From Cadophora sp. MPI-SDFR-AT-0126 (lineage: Eukaryota > Ascomycota > Leotiomycetes > Helotiales > Ploettnerulaceae): a stretch of DNA of 64,000 nucleotides. Made by a program: the position numbers and the translations under genes. Below the pieces are notes generated by a model. The model did no database searches. It was not told the DNA's origin and saw only the letters and a program-made list of their open reading frames with translations. Shown here in pieces: positions 1 through 11,771 of the stretch (positions are counted from its first letter, which is position 1; each line of letters starts with the position of its first letter). The stretch covers positions 2,046,001 to 2,110,000 of the forward strand of contig JAGMVK010000006.1 of the NCBI GenBank assembly GCA_020747065.1. Direction: 5' to 3'.

Positions 1-394
1 TTGGAGCACGTACTCTCGAGCCCAGTGCAGTTCAACTTCCAGCACAACACAATACTCTTTGATAATAAAGCCACCTGTGAGCTCTTCCAGGAGTGCAACG
101 CCAAGCTACGCAATTATGGCTGCGATGAGATCCCAAAGCTGAGACATCTCATGATCATGCTTAAGAACGGCGATGAGTTGGCCGTTGTGATGATTTCGGC
201 AATCTTGAAACGCTCATCATTGGGTTTGATTACTCGTTTCGCTCTGGAGATGCATTTGAGCAAGTCTTGCGTGATATTGAGAGTTATTGTTGGACTACAT
301 GGAAGATTTTGGCGCGAGGGATGTGGGACGAGAGATTGTGAGGATTGAGTTGATGAAATGGAGAAAGCTGAGGAGGCTGATGGAGAGCATGTAA
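1..394 (+). pseudogene. 2EXR-type gene remnant, 3' part, two frame breaks
   Basis: This is the 3' part of a gene cut by the window edge. Frame 1 reads a plausible protein to about base 180 (…LRHLMIMLKNGDEL). The sensible continuation (RCDDFGNLETLIIGFDYS) is in frame 3 from base 183 and stops at 339-341. A further basic stretch (VRIELMKWRKLRRLMESM) is in frame 2 from 338 and ends with TAA at 392-394. No splice signals join these frames, so at least two frameshifts are likely. The style of sequence resembles C-termini of the 2EXR family, which is expanded in Leotiomycetes and has no firm function. The gene 1 kb downstream has a clear 2EXR N-terminus, which supports the assignment by proximity. 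Sequencing error cannot be excluded. Confidence 0.45.
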
Positions 395-1379
395 GTCGGG
401 ACTTCTCGTCTTCTGTAGGATCATCTGTTAGCAGATACAGGAGACATGACGATAGGAATAGGGATTGGACACAACTGATACTGAGAGACCTCTCGAAGGC
501 AGTATCTTTGGCTTCTAGGTTATTCACTGCCCTTCATGGTTGGAGATCGTAAATGAGAACTGCTGCAAGAAATTTTGATTTTCTTTCAGACATATCAGAA
601 TATGATATTAAGACTGGCATTGTAACATCATTAGCCTGAATGTATTTAGGCATCAAATCAAATTCTCGGGGCGTTTATTGCAGGTAGAAACTTGAGTGAT
701 TGTCGCAGGATCCCTGTCTCATGCGGGACTTGTTAGTGTGGCTCGGCTGTGAAAGTAAACAAACACTGCTATGTCGCCGTACTTCCTAATCGAATGGTAC
801 ACGCCGTGCTGCAGCTTCCCTACTATTGATTCAGTAGCTGATATTCAATGCCTCATCGGAGCCGTTTGCGTCATTTTCAATTATCTTAGCTATGAAGCTC
901 AGATAACCACAGGTGAAATTTTGTTTTTATTCAGATGTGTTGAACACAGAGAGAGTGCATGGAGATAATCGGTACGAGAAATTCAACTTGAAATGTCGTT
1001 CGACATGACATCAGTGACATAATAGCCTCTATATTGACCAAGGGACCGGAAAATATCGCTGAGCTTCACCTAATGACTCTAGCACTGTTAGCTTGAGATT
1101 GTTTGCTACCAACTATGCGCTAGCAGTTACCTATACGTTCAACCCTTCCAGCGATACACTTTGATGTCCCATTCTCGACGAAGGTTCAGACAGCCCAGAC
1201 CATAATTCGAAAAACACACTGACCAGATCTGTCGTTCAATACCAAACGGACCAAATCAGCCACAGAGCCCTACAGGATCCAGCTGTGGCTCAGAGTGCGC
1301 GCGCGTTTCTTCGTTCCTTTCTACATGCGTGTGCTGACTATCTCTCAGTTCATCTAGCATAAGCAAAACACGATCAATC
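395..1379. other. Intergenic, no gene recognised
   Basis: There are short open frames on both strands, but none has recognisable protein character. The last 150 bases probably serve as promoter and 5' leader of the 2EXR gene at 1380. Confidence 0.5.
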
Positions 1380-2043
1380 ATGCCTCTCACCGAACCGATC
1401 GTCGCTATTGAAGAGCCCACGTTCAAGCTGTTCCCCAAACTTGCCCTAGAGTTACGTCTCATGATCTGGGAACGATCGATCCCTGGAGCTCGACTCATCT
1501 CAATCAGAGGCTCCAGTGTTTCCCAAGATGACACTTACGCGGCTCCCCGACGAGCAGAAGTAGCTTCATCCGAGGTCATGCCATTGAAAGGAATGCTTCA
1601 GGCCTGCCAAAACTCCCGCAGGACTATACAGAAAACCTATACCCTCGCGTTACACCACCGACTCTCGGCACCGATATACATCGACTTCGATCGCGACGCC
1701 CTGTTCTTCACAGATGCTTCCGCCATCAGAGACTTCTTCCCCTTCTCCGATCTCCGCCCAATCTACATGAAGGAGGTTCAAGAGAAGGCGCTGAGAATCA
1801 TGCTCGGTTTTCAAACTTGGGAGGGGCGGAACTCGCAGTCTCGAGGACCTCCTTTGCTTTGAGAATTTGGACAGGATGATTTTTGAGGCAGGGAATGACG
1901 TGGGAAACACAGTCTTGATGAAGAATATGTACAAAAGTCTATTGGAGTGGCATTGGGAGGAATCTCAACGAGGTCGCAAGGTTCGGACAAAGATTGAGGA
2001 GCAAAGTAGGGATGAGATGAAGAAGCGCTGGGGCTGTGTATAG
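1380..2043 (+). pseudogene. 2EXR-domain protein, one frame break
   Basis: The reading frame from the ATG at 1380 has the classic 2EXR opening: FKLFPKLALELRLMIWERS, then hydrophobic/aromatic spacing typical of the family (YIDFDRDALFF at about residue 100). The frame stops at 1862. The natural continuation is in the next frame: from 1813 it reads LGRGGTRSLEDLLCFENLDR… and runs cleanly to TAG at 2041-2043, giving about 220 residues in total. A shift near 1805-1815, beside a T4 run, joins the two. No intron fits there. The family is widespread and variable in Leotiomycetes and its function is unknown. This could be a recent pseudogene, a sequencing error or a truncated functional protein. It lies on the same strand as the broken gene at the window start, so the two may be an old tandem pair. 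Confidence 0.6.
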
Positions 2044-2650
2044 GGATAGGCTCTTCAATAGATTGAGAATTCCGCGGAGGATGCTTACTAGGCCTATATT
2101 GCAGGGGTTTTGTAGCTCTTTTGCGGATGCCAGATTGAGAAGCATTACGCTTTAGCAAAGTAAAGATGTCTGTTCTGGTCCTGTGATTGAAATTCAGATT
2201 GTGCAGATTGGTCTGAGGTGCCCTGCTCTTCGTAGCTGATTTCAGTAAGTTCACGGAACAAAACATAATAACGCATGATTATTAAATGACGGAGTCTCTC
2301 AAAAAGAATACAATGACTTCAAACCTGGGGAACAACTAAAACTTTGAAGGAGAGGCAGATCAGAGGCGGAGAAGTTATGCTGTGTGTTACATAATCCCGC
2401 ACTAAAATCCTCTTGTCTTGGCGTTTCTTGCGTCGTCATCAATGCTGTTTCGAAGTTCCAGCCCACCAACTGGCTCCATGATCTATCTCTTCAGACACAG
2501 CATCAACCAATTGGTACCACAGTCGCTCATGTTGGACGGAAAGGGACAGCAGACCAGAAGAGGACTGGGCTTGGGAACTTGTGTGTGACTGGGACCCTCG
2601 TGGGCAAGCTTTCCGTCAGCAGTTGAGATCACAGTCACGTGGGCCAGGAG
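2044..2650. other. Intergenic, promoter of the first Zn2Cys6 gene
   Basis: No coding region is supported. The stretch must hold the 2EXR 3' end and the promoter of the regulator starting at 2651. I saw no diagnostic operator. Confidence 0.5.
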
Positions 2651-4067
2651 ATGGAGGTTGAGCAGGACATCTCGAAGGGTTCGAGAAAGCCCCACAAAAA
2701 GTCACGATTGGGATGTGGAAACTGCAAAAGAAGAAGGATTAAGGTGAGTTGCAATAAGATCCTGGCTAATTTGTCCAGAGACGTGTGGGTCCCTAGGGAA
2801 TTTAGACACCGAGCTCGATCTGCATTAGCGATTAAACTTTCATTTGATAGGCAAAGGACTAACATCTGGCTTCTAGTGCGATGAGAGGAAACCAACTTGC
2901 TCAAACTGTGCTAGACACAACATGACATGCGACTTTTCGCGGTCTGCAGAAAACACAAATCTGGCATCACCTCACCGCCATTCGCAAGCCAAACCCAAGA
3001 GGAAGTTCGTAGCATCCGGTTATGAAGTCAGAGCCACGCCATCTTCGAGTATAACGGATGCTCATTCCAGTCCAGTTGGAACCAATTCGTCAATCAACAC
3101 GCCGAACAGTAGCCATGCCACACCAGCCCCTGCCCAAGGACTCAACATAGCAGAGATGGAAATCTGGCACCACTATCTGATGAAAACCTGCGCTTCTGTC
3201 GCTGGAGATGGTCTAAAATTCTGGAAGGAAAAGCTTCCAGAGATTGGTTTCTCCTACCCTTTCGTTCTACAACTCATACTTTCACTGTCCGCCTTCCACT
3301 TGGCTCGATCTCAACCGGAGAAGCAACACATTTACCTCCAACTGGCAGAGATGTATCACACCACTGGAATTCAAGGCGCGACTCCGGTCCTAGCTTCCTT
3401 GGATGAAAGTAATTGTGAAGCCATGTACTCGTCAGCAACCCTGGTCTCCTTTTGCAGTCTTGCCAGAGGTCCACAACCTGGTGACTTCCTTGCCTTCAGC
3501 AGCCATGGTCCGGCAGAGCTATTCAATCTCTTGAGAGGAATTCGTGCGATCGCGGCATTTAAGCAAGCACAGACGCGCTCAGCACCAATTGTCGAAGAAG
3601 ATGCCCCGAAACCCTTTACTGAGCCATTCCGGCCATGCCCAGATTATAAGCCACCTATAAGTGAGCTTCGCTGGTTCATCAATTCAAATTCGGAATTATT
3701 AGCACCGTTTTCGGAGACATATTTCGGTGCGCTCGATGCTCTCCTCCGGTCTTTCCAGAGTGTCTATGCCACAGCAGAGGAAAATAGTAAAAATGAAGAT
3801 CGGCATTCACAAATGGTTTTCGCCTGGCTTTACCGCGCATCAGATGAATACATTCGATGTCTCCAGGAAAAGCAACCAATTGCACTCATCATATTCTCCT
3901 TCTTTGCTGTCTTGCTACGAGAGACAGAAAATCAATGGTTCATGGGAGGATGGGTTCACCACATAATTGGAGGGGTGCGTCAGTTTGTGCCTGATGATCT
4001 TCAACAATGGCTGAAATGGCCAATTGAACAGACAAAGTTCATCGCGACAGACGGACAAGTGTTCTGA
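2651..4067 (+). CDS. Zn2Cys6 transcription factor, Upc2-like (TF1)
   Basis: Nuclear DNA-binding regulator of the fungal binuclear zinc cluster class, 427 residues. Exons are 2651-2743 and 2877-4067. The intron is GTGAGT…TTCTAG and joins in phase 0. The zinc cluster is complete, with spacing C-x2-C-x6-C-x6-C-x2-C-x6-C at about residues 22-44, preceded by a basic stretch (KKSRLGCGNCKRRRIK). After a Ser/Thr-rich linker, from about residue 115, comes an alpha-helical region with WHHYLMKTC and LILSLSAFHLARSQP. This is the pattern of the Upc2/sterol-uptake-type effector domain. The intron falls exactly before the third cluster cysteine, as in the two other regulators downstream. Its target is unknown; the esterase gene that follows 418 bp later is a candidate by proximity only. 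Confidence 0.88.
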
Positions 4068-4485
4068 TTATTTGAATTGGCCAATGCCGGGGCACGAGCA
4101 AAGCCTGCATGTACTATAGCAGCGACCATAATCCAAAGGCAGTGTGTTGAGTTGAGCAAATCAGAAATGCATCAAACGGAGCCTCAGTAAATATCCTCCT
4201 CTCAACGGAAGGTGCGACCTTGCCTCGTGTCACATTTCGCGATTGCCTTCCTTCACTCAAACTTGTACTCAACGCGTATAGTCGCAAAGTGCCAGCATTG
4301 AATTCGACTAGTCTATGGAAGTATTCACATTGTCAAGCGAGCTCGATACTGCGGCTAATCACCTACTTCGTGGTCGACTTTTTGGCTAAATATCTCCATT
4401 AATTGAGGTACCATATCTCTCCCACCCAAACTTGGAAGAAAAATATAACTGGACAAACCTGTTACATCAACGATAATTCGATAGC
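4068..4485. other. Intergenic between TF1 and esterase
   Basis: No gene is seen. It probably contains the TF1 3' UTR and the esterase promoter. Confidence 0.5.
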
Positions 4486-7400
4486 ATGAAGATGAAGATG
4501 AAGACAAATATTTTCCATCTTGTGATGCCTTTGTTGGCCTGGGTCTGTTCGGCAACCGCACTTCCGACCGAGCATTCGTCCTCTACCAACTGGACGATCC
4601 ATGGACTCTCGAATATCTCAAGCCAAGTCCCTGTGCGAGACTTTTATCTTCGTATCATGCCTTTAGGAGCGTCGATTACAAGAGGCGACCCTCATGCTCC
4701 CGGAGATCCCCACGGAAACGGCTACCGAAAGGCGCTGAGAGACAAGTTACGAGCTGATGGTTGGAAAGTAAACATGGTGGGCAATGTGAATTATGGAGAC
4801 ATGGCGGACAACGTGAGCCGGGACCAAGCACCTACCTATTCTTCAAAAGTACTAATTCAATTTAGGATAACGAAGGCTGGCCTGGTTATCGTGTATCTGA
4901 GGTATCCAATAAAGCCAGCATTTCAGTACCATTATGGAAGCCAAATCTCATCCTCATCAACGCCGGCACAAATGATGCTGGTCAAGACGGAGCTGCTGAA
5001 CCTGTTGCCACCACCGGTCTTCGTATGAAGGCGCTGCTAGAAAACCTTGTCAAACTCCTACCTGACATTGTTGTTATCTTCTCGACTCTTCTTCCTAACA
5101 AGGGTCCCAAGCCTGTCGAATCAGTCAATGCAAAGGAAGTCAGTAGACAATATCGAGCTCTCTACCGGGAGATGGTGGGCCCTGACGAGAGTAAGCCACG
5201 TCTGAAAGTGCTCCTTGCTGATATGGACGACGGTTTCATCACACCGGACGACATATGGGATGGCGCACACCCCACAATGGAAGGAGCTCGCAAAATGGCC
5301 GCCGTGTGGATGCGTGCCATCAACCAGGCAAATGAGAAGAACTGGTTTTCCAAGCCTAGGGACGATGTATCTTTTGCTGATGGAGACGGAAAAACTACTT
5401 GCGAAAAGAGATATACCAGTGGTATTGATGACCCTCGTGGCCATCCCCAGATTCTCTCGGCTTCTGATCCTATCATCGCTGACGATGGCCCATATGTGCA
5501 TCATTCAACTCTCGGCTCTACTCGAATGGTGTCTCCTCGAGGTTCTTTCTCTGACGAGCGACGTTTCTATGCTCAGCTAGTCGATTTCGGTGCACCTCGA
5601 GCTGAGGGTAGAGACGATGGTAAGTATTCTGTTTTTCACTTCTTTCTTCTCAGATGCCCCAAACTCTCTTCGTGACTTTGAACTGCAAATATCTGAATTT
5701 ATTCTGTAGAGATCGTGGTCAGCAATGGAAATGCCCAAGCTGGGAACGTACGTCTAGCCAGCAGCCACGGCGACGGTTCCTTTGATGCACTTGTCGGTAT
5801 CGACGTCAAGATCGGTTGTCCTGTGGAAGGTATTCGGTGGGGTGATGTCAACAACGATGGTTTCGATGATTTCATCTGTATTGCATCAAATGGGGAGATG
5901 TCCGTATCTCTCAATACCGCAGGTATTGGTCAGGCAGTCGCCACGTTCAGAAGTTTAGGCGTGGTAAGTGATTATCCGAGAAAGCCTCTGAATCTTCCCT
6001 TCTTCGGAGTATGTTAACGTTTCTGCTACTAGTATCGTCCCGCTATCGCCGGCTTTCCTCAAGAGCGGGTACTTCTCGGAGATATAGACGGTGACGGCAG
6101 AGTCGATTACTGTGTCATGCACGATAACGAGGACATGCAATGTTTCCGAAATGGGGGTATTGGCGAACTGGCTAGCCCGTGGGAGGACATGGGTGTCGTA
6201 TTTGGGGGAAAAGGAATGGGAGACTTCCGAGGATTTCGACTTGGTGAGTCTCTCTCAATTGCCAGATCCGAATGCTCTTGCGGCAGACGTTAAGTACTGC
6301 GCTAACTGGACTCCTTTGTAGTGGACCTCAACGGAGAGTATGATTGAACAATCTAGAGTAGCATATGGAGTAGAGCAATGCTAACGGTCTTGATCTGTAG
6401 TGGTCGTTCGGATCTGCTCTGGATATCTACCCAGGGTGCTGTAACCACATACATAAATCAACGTGGAGAAGGAAAAGGACTGGCTCCACGGTGGCTATCA
6501 GCTGGTGTCACTCACACTGGTGCGGGCGAAGATGCCGGTGATACAAGATTTCGGGTCCAGTTCGGAAGAATATATGGCACAGGTCGGAGAGATGTGAGTC
6601 AAATCCCTCTTTATCGGAGTCTGTCATTGTTTGGTCTCCTCTTGTAGCTTGTCTGACTCTTCGTTCTAGTACACACAAATTTCTCCAAACATTAATCAAG
6701 CCTCGGATACCTATCGTGTCAGAATAGTCCAAAATCTTGGAATTGGTGGAAAGTATCAAAAGGGTAATGATACATGATTTCCATCGATCATATTACTGAT
6801 CAAATTACAGGTGATGGTACGTTCTGGGGTGATACAACAGGAACTGGATTCGACGACTACGTTTGGATATCCCCCGTAGGCGTCGTAAGTATTTTCAGAA
6901 ACAAGAACACGAAGACAAATTTCGACAATTACCAGAATGGCGGCTCGTGGGAAGCATCAATTAGTTTCGCCACCGGGCTTGATCGTAGGGCTCTTCATAT
7001 TGGAGATTGGGATGGCGATGGCAAGGCAGACATCATTGGCATTACAGATAGGAAGACTGGGCAGCTCCGGGTCTGGTTGAATCGATGGGATGGAAAAGCC
7101 TTTGGCTGGACCTCACGAGATATCGATGACAGTGCTTTCTGTAATCAAGGTTGGGGTGTTGGATATTTCGATAATGGGCACCACTTCGCGGATATTAGGT
7201 AAGCTTCTCGTATCAAAGAATCATGTTCTGAAAGGGGAGTTGAGCTAACTACGTTTGATGAGCAGTGGCAATGGGAGAGTTGACTACCTCTGCATGGAAC
7301 CGAATGGTCGGACCACTGCGCTGATCAACGAATCCGGTGGCTTGAGAAATGTTGGTCAGGTCAAAGCATCCGAAACGGATACACCAAGATATCGTGCAGA

Positions 7401-7849
7401 CCTCAGATTCGCAGATGTAAACGGTAGGATCCAATCCTCTTTTATTGACGTATCCTGACATGCTTGTATCTAGGTGACGGCAGAGCAGATATGATATGGA
7501 CCGACAAATATACCGGCGACGCGATAACTTGGCCGAATCAAGGCGAGGCCCTGGCAGGAAACAGTAAGTTCACTTGGCTCAGAACGGGGCCTGTTTATCA
7601 AGGTTCATCGCAAGGAGCGAATCTTCACTTTCCTAGCTTGCAAGGTCAAGGTCGAGCAGATATGGTGGAGGTTAATCCCACAACTGGTCATGTAAGTACA
7701 AATTCTGGCAATGGCCCAAGACTTGACTCTGACTGACTTTTTGGCAGGGCTGGTTGTACTTCAATAGCTGTCCAAATGGAGGCGATGATGTCGTAGTGCC
7801 TATTCCTGACCCAAATTTGCCGGTGTACACACCAAAATCTACTTCCTGA
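4486..7849 (+). CDS. Secreted SGNH esterase (CE3-like) with FG-GAP/VCBS repeats
   Basis: A 904-residue secreted hydrolase. Exons: 4486-4812, 4866-5619, 5710-5963, 6033-6243, 6322-6337, 6401-6593, 6670-6763, 6811-7198, 7266-7423, 7474-7691, 7748-7849; all phases agree. The start has three in-frame ATGs (MKMKMK) and a signal peptide ending near SATA-LP. The SGNH domain covers about residues 50-290: block I RIMPLGASITRG, block III NAGTNDAG, and the Asp/His pair in WDGAHPTMEGARKM. This matches CE3-type acetylxylan esterases. About eight repeats follow with Ca-binding loops such as DIDGDGRVD, DLNGDGRSD, DWDGDGKAD and DVNGDGRAD, which should fold as a beta-propeller. Acetyl removal from plant polysaccharide is inferred from family, not shown. 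One exon is only 16 nt. It sits between Zn2Cys6 genes. Confidence 0.9.
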
Positions 7850-9793
7850 AGAGGAGAAAAGGCATTGACATCAATTAACGAATCGACGAAGCGATGAGAA
7901 AACGATTCGAGCCCACTCGATGCTGTCAGCAGGGATTTCTGTGTTGATGGTCTGGCTTGTTCACCTCACTCGTCTCACAGCCTGGACGTAGGCAGCCCCG
8001 TACTGCCAACTATCAAATGAGATCAAGGCTGTTCAGACTTTAAGCGCTGAGGACTATCTTGGATTCTTGATAGTGAGTCAAGTGGCAATCCAATCTCGGT
8101 GAAGGCAATTGGCAAGAGATGCAGCGTAGAATTCACACCCAACCCTGATGTACTGAATTCCGTGACTTACCCAAACTTGGTCCCTTCGTTTTGTGACAAT
8201 TCATATCTCTTTGTCTTTCATACCTATCAGTTGAAAAAGCTACTTCATATTCACATTTGGCGACGTGAATGGCTTTTTCTTCGATCCCCGGCTTGGGACT
8301 GGTGAGCTCTCCTTATCTCTGGTTTTTCCTAAGCTGGCCTCGTTCATTCATGTTGATATGGGAAACTTCTCAAGTGGTATGTCCAAACGTCTGCAGAAAG
8401 ATCAAGGGGACACACGAACAAAAACCATTTAATACTACTGGCTTGGACCAAACGGTGGTTACTCGCATCAATGGGCTCACGTAGATATTCGTTATTGCGA
8501 ATGTTCTTTCGTGTATAAGGGGGATCAGCCCGACCTGATGGTTAACAGCAGCACAGCTAAGATGATTGAATGATTGTGACGATCAGATTGCTCATGCAGA
8601 TCGTCTTGTTCGAACTCTTCGTCATCACAGCGGGCATTTTCCACTTGAGCATGCGCACACAACTACTAATAGAGCCACACACGACCGAGGGTCCTTTGAT
8701 AGAGAGATTGGGCATGCTGCATATCGTGAGCGTTCTGATATTCGCCAAGTCGGTCTTCTCATCGTGGGATACATCGATTGTGTTATTCTGGGAGGCTCTG
8801 TAACGGCATGCCATGAGTGTATCATTCTGGATGGTCGAAAGTAGAAGATGAAGAAGTCTAGACATAGGTTGTGATTTAGATCCGCGTTCGTTGAAGTAAG
8901 CTTTCGGTGGAAAGACAGACCGGTAATCTGATCAGAGGGGGCACAGGTGAACATGGGATGAAGATGCGAAGAATCTGGACATAAATGCTTCTTATGACCA
9001 GAGTTTGAGAGTGAGCTGGTAAGGCTTTCTGTGTATACGGCGTATTCAGCCCACTTGCCCCTTGCTTAAGCGAGTACGTCGTTAAATTCTTTAATGTTAA
9101 CCAAGAGCGGCTGGGTCAGCTTGCCTCCATTTTGTAGCCTATCAGCATTCGTGAGGCATCTTTTCTATATGCAAGGGACAGTTTTAGGACTTGGGATTGG
9201 ATCCTTGTACCTTTCGTTTGGAGCCCGTCCAGCTGGTGCTGGTACGTCCCTGTCATGTGATGCTAGGAACCCGGTATCAACGGACAGGTTAAAGAGGCGC
9301 ACTGTAAAGTACAAGAGACATAGAAAGCTTCAGGTTGAATTGGTCTTCAGAGAGCTATGCTGTTCTACTGAAAGGTCCTATGTGGTCTGAGAACCTTTGT
9401 TTTGGTGTTTGCACGTGACTCGGAGGACCCGATCTCAATCGGCTTGGGGTAATTGTGGGATGTTGATAGTTAGCAGTTTGATAAGTCTTTATGATCCTGC
9501 CATGTAGGATCTGTAACAGTGATGCACTACTAAACGCTTTCTTGCTTTCATTCACGAACGATTCGTGTTGCCTCGGGGAAATCTAATTCTTGGCCGAAGC
9601 TAAAAATGCACAGCCTCTGAGACTACGAATGTCGAACATTAACATCCACAATATCAACAGCTTTACATCCGCAATTCGTCGTGCTCGAGGCAAATTTTTT
9701 GCAACCATTTGAGTTCTTTGACCCCACGGCATCTGTGATTTAAGCCTCGAGCAACAAGTTGATTGAACTAGTCCCACCTTCACGAATCTTACT
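7850..9793. other. Intergenic, 1.9 kb, no gene recognised
   Basis: Several short frames exist on both strands, including a hydrophobic one near 8570-8803, but they overlap each other antisense and lack splice-supported extensions. The distal part should carry the promoter of the next Zn2Cys6 gene. Confidence 0.5.
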
Positions 9794-11178
9794 ATGCCTC
9801 GCCGGCCCCATCGGAAATCGCGAAATGGATGCCTTTCATGCAAAAAACGACACGTGAAGGTCTGTCTTTCTAGAGCTCTCCTCTAGCCCCTTTTCTTTCC
9901 AGCCTGCGACTTCGTCTGGAGATCAATGCTGACCACGTCCCACAGTGCAATGAGGCGCGGCCAAGTTGCTTAAATTGTGTGAACGCGGAGTTGACCTGTG
10001 TCTACCAAAACAAAGCACCACCTCCAAATTCATCAAATTCTCCAGTTCCTGGTATCAGCTACACCGCATCTCCGCTGCTCTCACCTGCGGCGACAACTTC
10101 TATCTCAGGCACGCCCTACTCTCAAGTTCCAATTACCTCAGCTCAACCTTCATGGTCGCCAGCATCACAACAGCCAACCTTGGAGCATGCTGTGGTTAAT
10201 ATGCTACATCTCGAGTTATTGATTCATGCTAGAACCGTCGGTGATACCATGAGCAGCCTCGAAATCAGCAGGGAACAATGCAAGAACGCCGCCGAGGAAA
10301 TCTTGCGGCACGCTCTACAAACACCTTATCTCATGCATGAGATTCTTTCGTTCTCAGCTACACACTTGAGTACCTTACGCCCATCTCAGAGATCATTCCT
10401 TCGGAACCAAGCTACGGAATTACAAACATCAGCTTTGTCACTTTTCAACGCCAGCATGCAGAACACATCCAGAAACGATCCCTCTTCCGACTATGTTTCC
10501 AGATTCGTTTTCTCGTCTCTTCTCGGATCACATATGCTTCACGACACCATCCTCTACCGAGATGGCGATTTTAATGCCTTTATCGATGATTTTGTTCGAT
10601 TCCTACACGTGACAAAGGGTGTAACCATACACATAAAGGGGAGCTGGGAGGACCTGCATGAAACGGCATTGAAGCCCTTCTTAGTTGCTGGTGAAAAGGC
10701 ACTTCATGGAGGCGAAGTAGAGTTCGCCCCAGAGTTAGAGAATTTGGAGATGCTCCTCAAATCAGCAGATCTTGGCCCAACTTCCGCGAAGGCTTATGAA
10801 AACGCTCTCAGATTTCTCAAAGCAGCGTACTTTGCGGACCGCCAAGTTGCAGGTTCAGACTTCCTCCTCGACGGGAATTCTGTCCTCTATGGAGCGAGGA
10901 CTGGTGTATGGGCTTGGCCAATTCTGGTTTCATCGGAATATACAGAACTTATTCTACAACGACGTCCTGAAGCATTGGCGATTCTTGCACATTACGCAAT
11001 CTTATTGCATCGTTATCGCAACTCTTGGATGATTGGCGATGGTGGTCGATATATGATTGAGGCTATCACGAAATACTTGGGTCCATACTGGGAGCCATGG
11101 TTGGCTGCCCCGAACGAGGAATTGAAAGCCAGCCTAGCACCAGGATGGCGCTCTCCTCAAGCCAATGCCTACTACTAA
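9794..11178 (+). CDS. Zn2Cys6 transcription factor, Upc2-like (TF2)
   Basis: A 432-residue nuclear regulator. Exons are 9794-9859 and 9946-11178, joined in phase 0. The protein opens with the basic PRRPHRKSRNG and a complete cluster (CLSCKKRHVK | CNEARPSC LNC VNAELTC), so all six cysteines are present at C-x2-C-x6-C-x6-C-x2-C-x6-C spacing. A Ser/Pro/Thr-rich linker of about 65 residues follows. The rest is helical, with LEHAVVNMLHLELLIH and MHEILSFSATHLSTLRPSQ, as in the Upc2-like fungal factor domain. The intron lies before the third cysteine, as in TF1 and TF3. Its role is unknown; it may be a paralogue of its neighbours. Confidence 0.9.
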
Positions 11179-11771
11179 TCTTCGCAAGCCTGGGAACACT
11201 CACAGGACTCCAAAACCTAGTGGTTGCTGCTGGGGTGCTTTTATTTTCGGAGAAGCCTCGAACTGTCAATCAGCCCAATTCGATACGCCTCAGCGCCCCC
11301 GGCTCGTGTATCGAGATCCAATCAGATCCTAGCTCGATTGGAGACGGGAAAAGAACAATTCCAAAATCTGGGTGTTGCCGTTGTGGCTGGCCAATCGGCG
11401 GTTGTGGTGCGCCAAGACGGTTCAGTGCTTCCATCAGAGCCTGGGGTCCTGGCAGACCCAATTGACAATTGGATTTGCAACTCAAAAGTCAAGATAGTCA
11501 GTGACATTTCCGAGGGCTTCTTTCCTGCAATTTCCTCAATACTCCCGCGGTTTTGATCCCATTAGATGCGAATGAGATGCACAGGCAGGATACATTTACC
11601 CTAACAGGAATACGAGCTGCATCGCTCACTTTCGGAATACGAGACTCCACACCTGATTGGGGCGTCGCGTCGATTCCCACCAGCCGCGCGTATACTCCTA
11701 CCCGTCACATATATAGAGCCTTCTTCTAACCCGCGTTCGGAATACGACGTGAAAGACGGCCCAAGAAAATT
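11179..11771. other. Intergenic between TF2 and TF3
   Basis: No gene is supported. The region carries the promoter of TF3. Confidence 0.5.
11710..11715 (+). promoter_or_regulatory. TATA-like box upstream of TF3
   Basis: TATATA lies about 57 bases before the TF3 start codon. Position and sequence fit a TATA element, but no transcript start is known. Confidence 0.3.

Noticed and set aside
8570..8803. Hydrophobic 77-codon frame that might be a small membrane protein
   Set aside because: Overlapping frames on both strands are equally open, and there is no promoter or conserved sequence to favour it.
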